Assembly: GCA_007127015.1 (NCBI GenBank)
Contig: SLAE01000172.1
Span: forward strand, 1-7,129
Length of the DNA: 7,129 nt
Direction of reading: 5' to 3'
From: Desulfonatronospira sp.
GTDB lineage: Bacteria > Desulfobacterota > Desulfovibrionia > Desulfovibrionales > Desulfonatronovibrionaceae
Shown: positions 6,255-7,129 of the stretch, in pieces
Layout: every line of letters starts with the position of its first letter
How positions within the stretch are numbered: position 1 is the stretch's first letter
Program-made: the position numbers and the translations under genes
The notes under the pieces: model-generated
The model's database searches: none
What the model was told of the DNA's origin: nothing
What the model saw: only the letters and a program-made list of their open reading frames with translations

Positions 6255-7105
6255 TGAGGCTTGGATCGCATCTTGAGCATCAACGCGTAGATCTCTTTGC
6301 TGCTCCAGCCACTGGAACTGTTTTGAACCCTATGCACAATATCTTTGGGCTTAAGCCCCTGTTCCATGTAGTAATTTAAAAGCTTTTCCACGCTTTCCGG
6401 ATCGCTTGCAAGAGCTGCTGCCTGAGGAGGACCAATGATTACAGTCAGCTCGCCAAGCAATTTGTCCTGATCAAGAATTATATTTTCCAGGTTGCCTCTT
6501 ATAAATTCTTCAAATTTTTTGGTCAACTCTCTTGCCAGACAGTATTCCCTGGCACCAAAAATTCTTGAAGCTGTTTGCAGGCTGGTGAGTATGCGGTTCT
6601 TGCGTTCAAAATAGACAAGCGTAACCGGCATATTCTTCCAGAGATCGAACGTCTTATCCATCTCGGCCTGCTTCCGGGGCAAAAAGCCAAGAAAAGCAAA
6701 AGGATAAGGAGGAAGGCCGCTGGCCGTCAGTGCAGCAACAAATGAACATGGTCCCGGCACTGGAATTACTTTTAATCCAAGATCCAGGCAATGCCTGACC
6801 AGACGGTATCCCGGATCAGCCATAAGCGGTGTGCCTGCTTCGCTTATCAAAGCGCAGTCGGAGCCTTCCTGTATTCTGTTCGCCACCTGGCGCATGCGCC
6901 TTATTTCATTGTGTTCATGTAAGCTCAAAAACTTCTTGCCGGTTATGTGCAGGTTCTTAAGCAGCAAGCCAGCACTTCTGGTGTCTTCTGCCAGGATCAG
7001 ATGTGACTTTTTCAGCACTTCAACGGCTCGAAAAGTGATGTCACCAAGGTTGCCAAGAGGAGTGGCCACCACCCAGAGAGCTGAATTCAATGGCGTTTTG
7101 AACAT
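6251..7105 (-). CDS. rsmI: 16S rRNA (cytidine(1402)-2'-O)-methyltransferase
   Basis: RsmI methylates the ribose 2'-O of C1402 in 16S rRNA in the ribosomal P site, using S-adenosylmethionine, and acts in the cytoplasm. The 284-residue protein, about the normal length, carries the tetrapyrrole-methylase fold motifs in order: VVATPLGNLGDITFRAVEVL (12-31), LILAEDTRSAGLLL (36-49), LHEHNE (62-67), ALISEAGTPLMADPGYRLVR (85-104), VPVPGPCSFVAALTASGLP-like stretch (about 114-132), FLGFLPRK (138-145), YFERKNRI (165-172) and CLARELTKKFEEFIRG (189-204). The tail (about 236-282) fits the small helix-turn-helix domain found at the end of RsmI proteins, with KPKDIV and SSKEIYALML. The start has GGGAGGGAAG upstream; its nearest edge is 12 nt away, somewhat far. 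It is the first gene here and ends 58 nt before the IID start. Its promoter is outside the window. Confidence 0.96.
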   Translation of the reverse strand: MFKTPLNSALWVVATPLGNLGDITFRAVEVLKKSHLILAEDTRSAGLLLKNLHITGKKFLSLHEHNEIRRMRQVANRIQEGSDCALISEAGTPLMADPGYRLVRHCLDLGLKVIPVPGPCSFVAALTASGLPPYPFAFLGFLPRKQAEMDKTFDLWKNMPVTLVYFERKNRILTSLQTASRIFGAREYCLARELTKKFEEFIRGNLENIILDQDKLLGELTVIIGPPQAAALASDPESVEKLLNYYMEQGLKPKDIVHRVQNSSSGWSSKEIYALMLKMRSKPH

Positions 7106-7129
7106 GTTCTATTTGCACTTCCCTCCCTA

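Noticed and set aside
5995..6276. A 93-codon plus-strand frame across the IID start and the rsmI end
   Set aside because: It spans two well-supported opposite-strand genes and their gap, has no recognisable domain, and has composition expected of a shadow.

Overview
The window is a compact block of eight genes, all on the minus strand, so transcription runs from the right edge to the left. In that order they are: rsmI (16S rRNA methyltransferase); a mannose-family PTS IID-like membrane protein; HPr (ptsH); Enzyme I (ptsI); the MlaE-type permease, MlaF-type ATPase and MlaD-type MCE protein of a phospholipid ABC transport system; and the 5' end of a small amphi-Trp domain gene cut by the left edge. 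Gaps are short (a 1-nt overlap up to 58 nt), so one long polycistron or two nested ones are likely. No RNA genes, CRISPR arrays, insertion sequences or attachment sites were seen, and no gene-free stretch exceeds 60 bases.

The combination of EI, HPr and a lone mannose-type IID, moderate GC content, and a long MlaD-type protein with a beta-rich C-terminus points to a Gram-negative of the former Deltaproteobacteria, most likely a Desulfovibrionales-type sulfate reducer. This is inference from gene content and protein style, not from a marker gene.

The right half holds rsmI and then the PTS genes. A sigma70-like promoter candidate overlaps the rsmI stop codon and would drive IID-ptsH-ptsI. EI takes phosphate from PEP and passes it to HPr. 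The IID protein would normally form the membrane channel with IIC and be served by IIA and IIB, but none of those three is in the window. A perfect 8-bp inverted repeat sits between IID and ptsH.

The left half encodes the lipid transporter: MlaF hydrolyses ATP, MlaE is its membrane partner, and MlaD carries the lipid-handling MCE domain. No mlaB, mlaC or mlaA gene lies beside them. The MlaD protein is far longer than the E. coli one and ends in a stretch that looks like an outer-membrane beta-barrel, suggesting a single protein bridging both membranes in place of a periplasmic shuttle. This is the most interesting point in the window. The rest is well-known gene families in a reasonable arrangement, and I saw no clearly new system.
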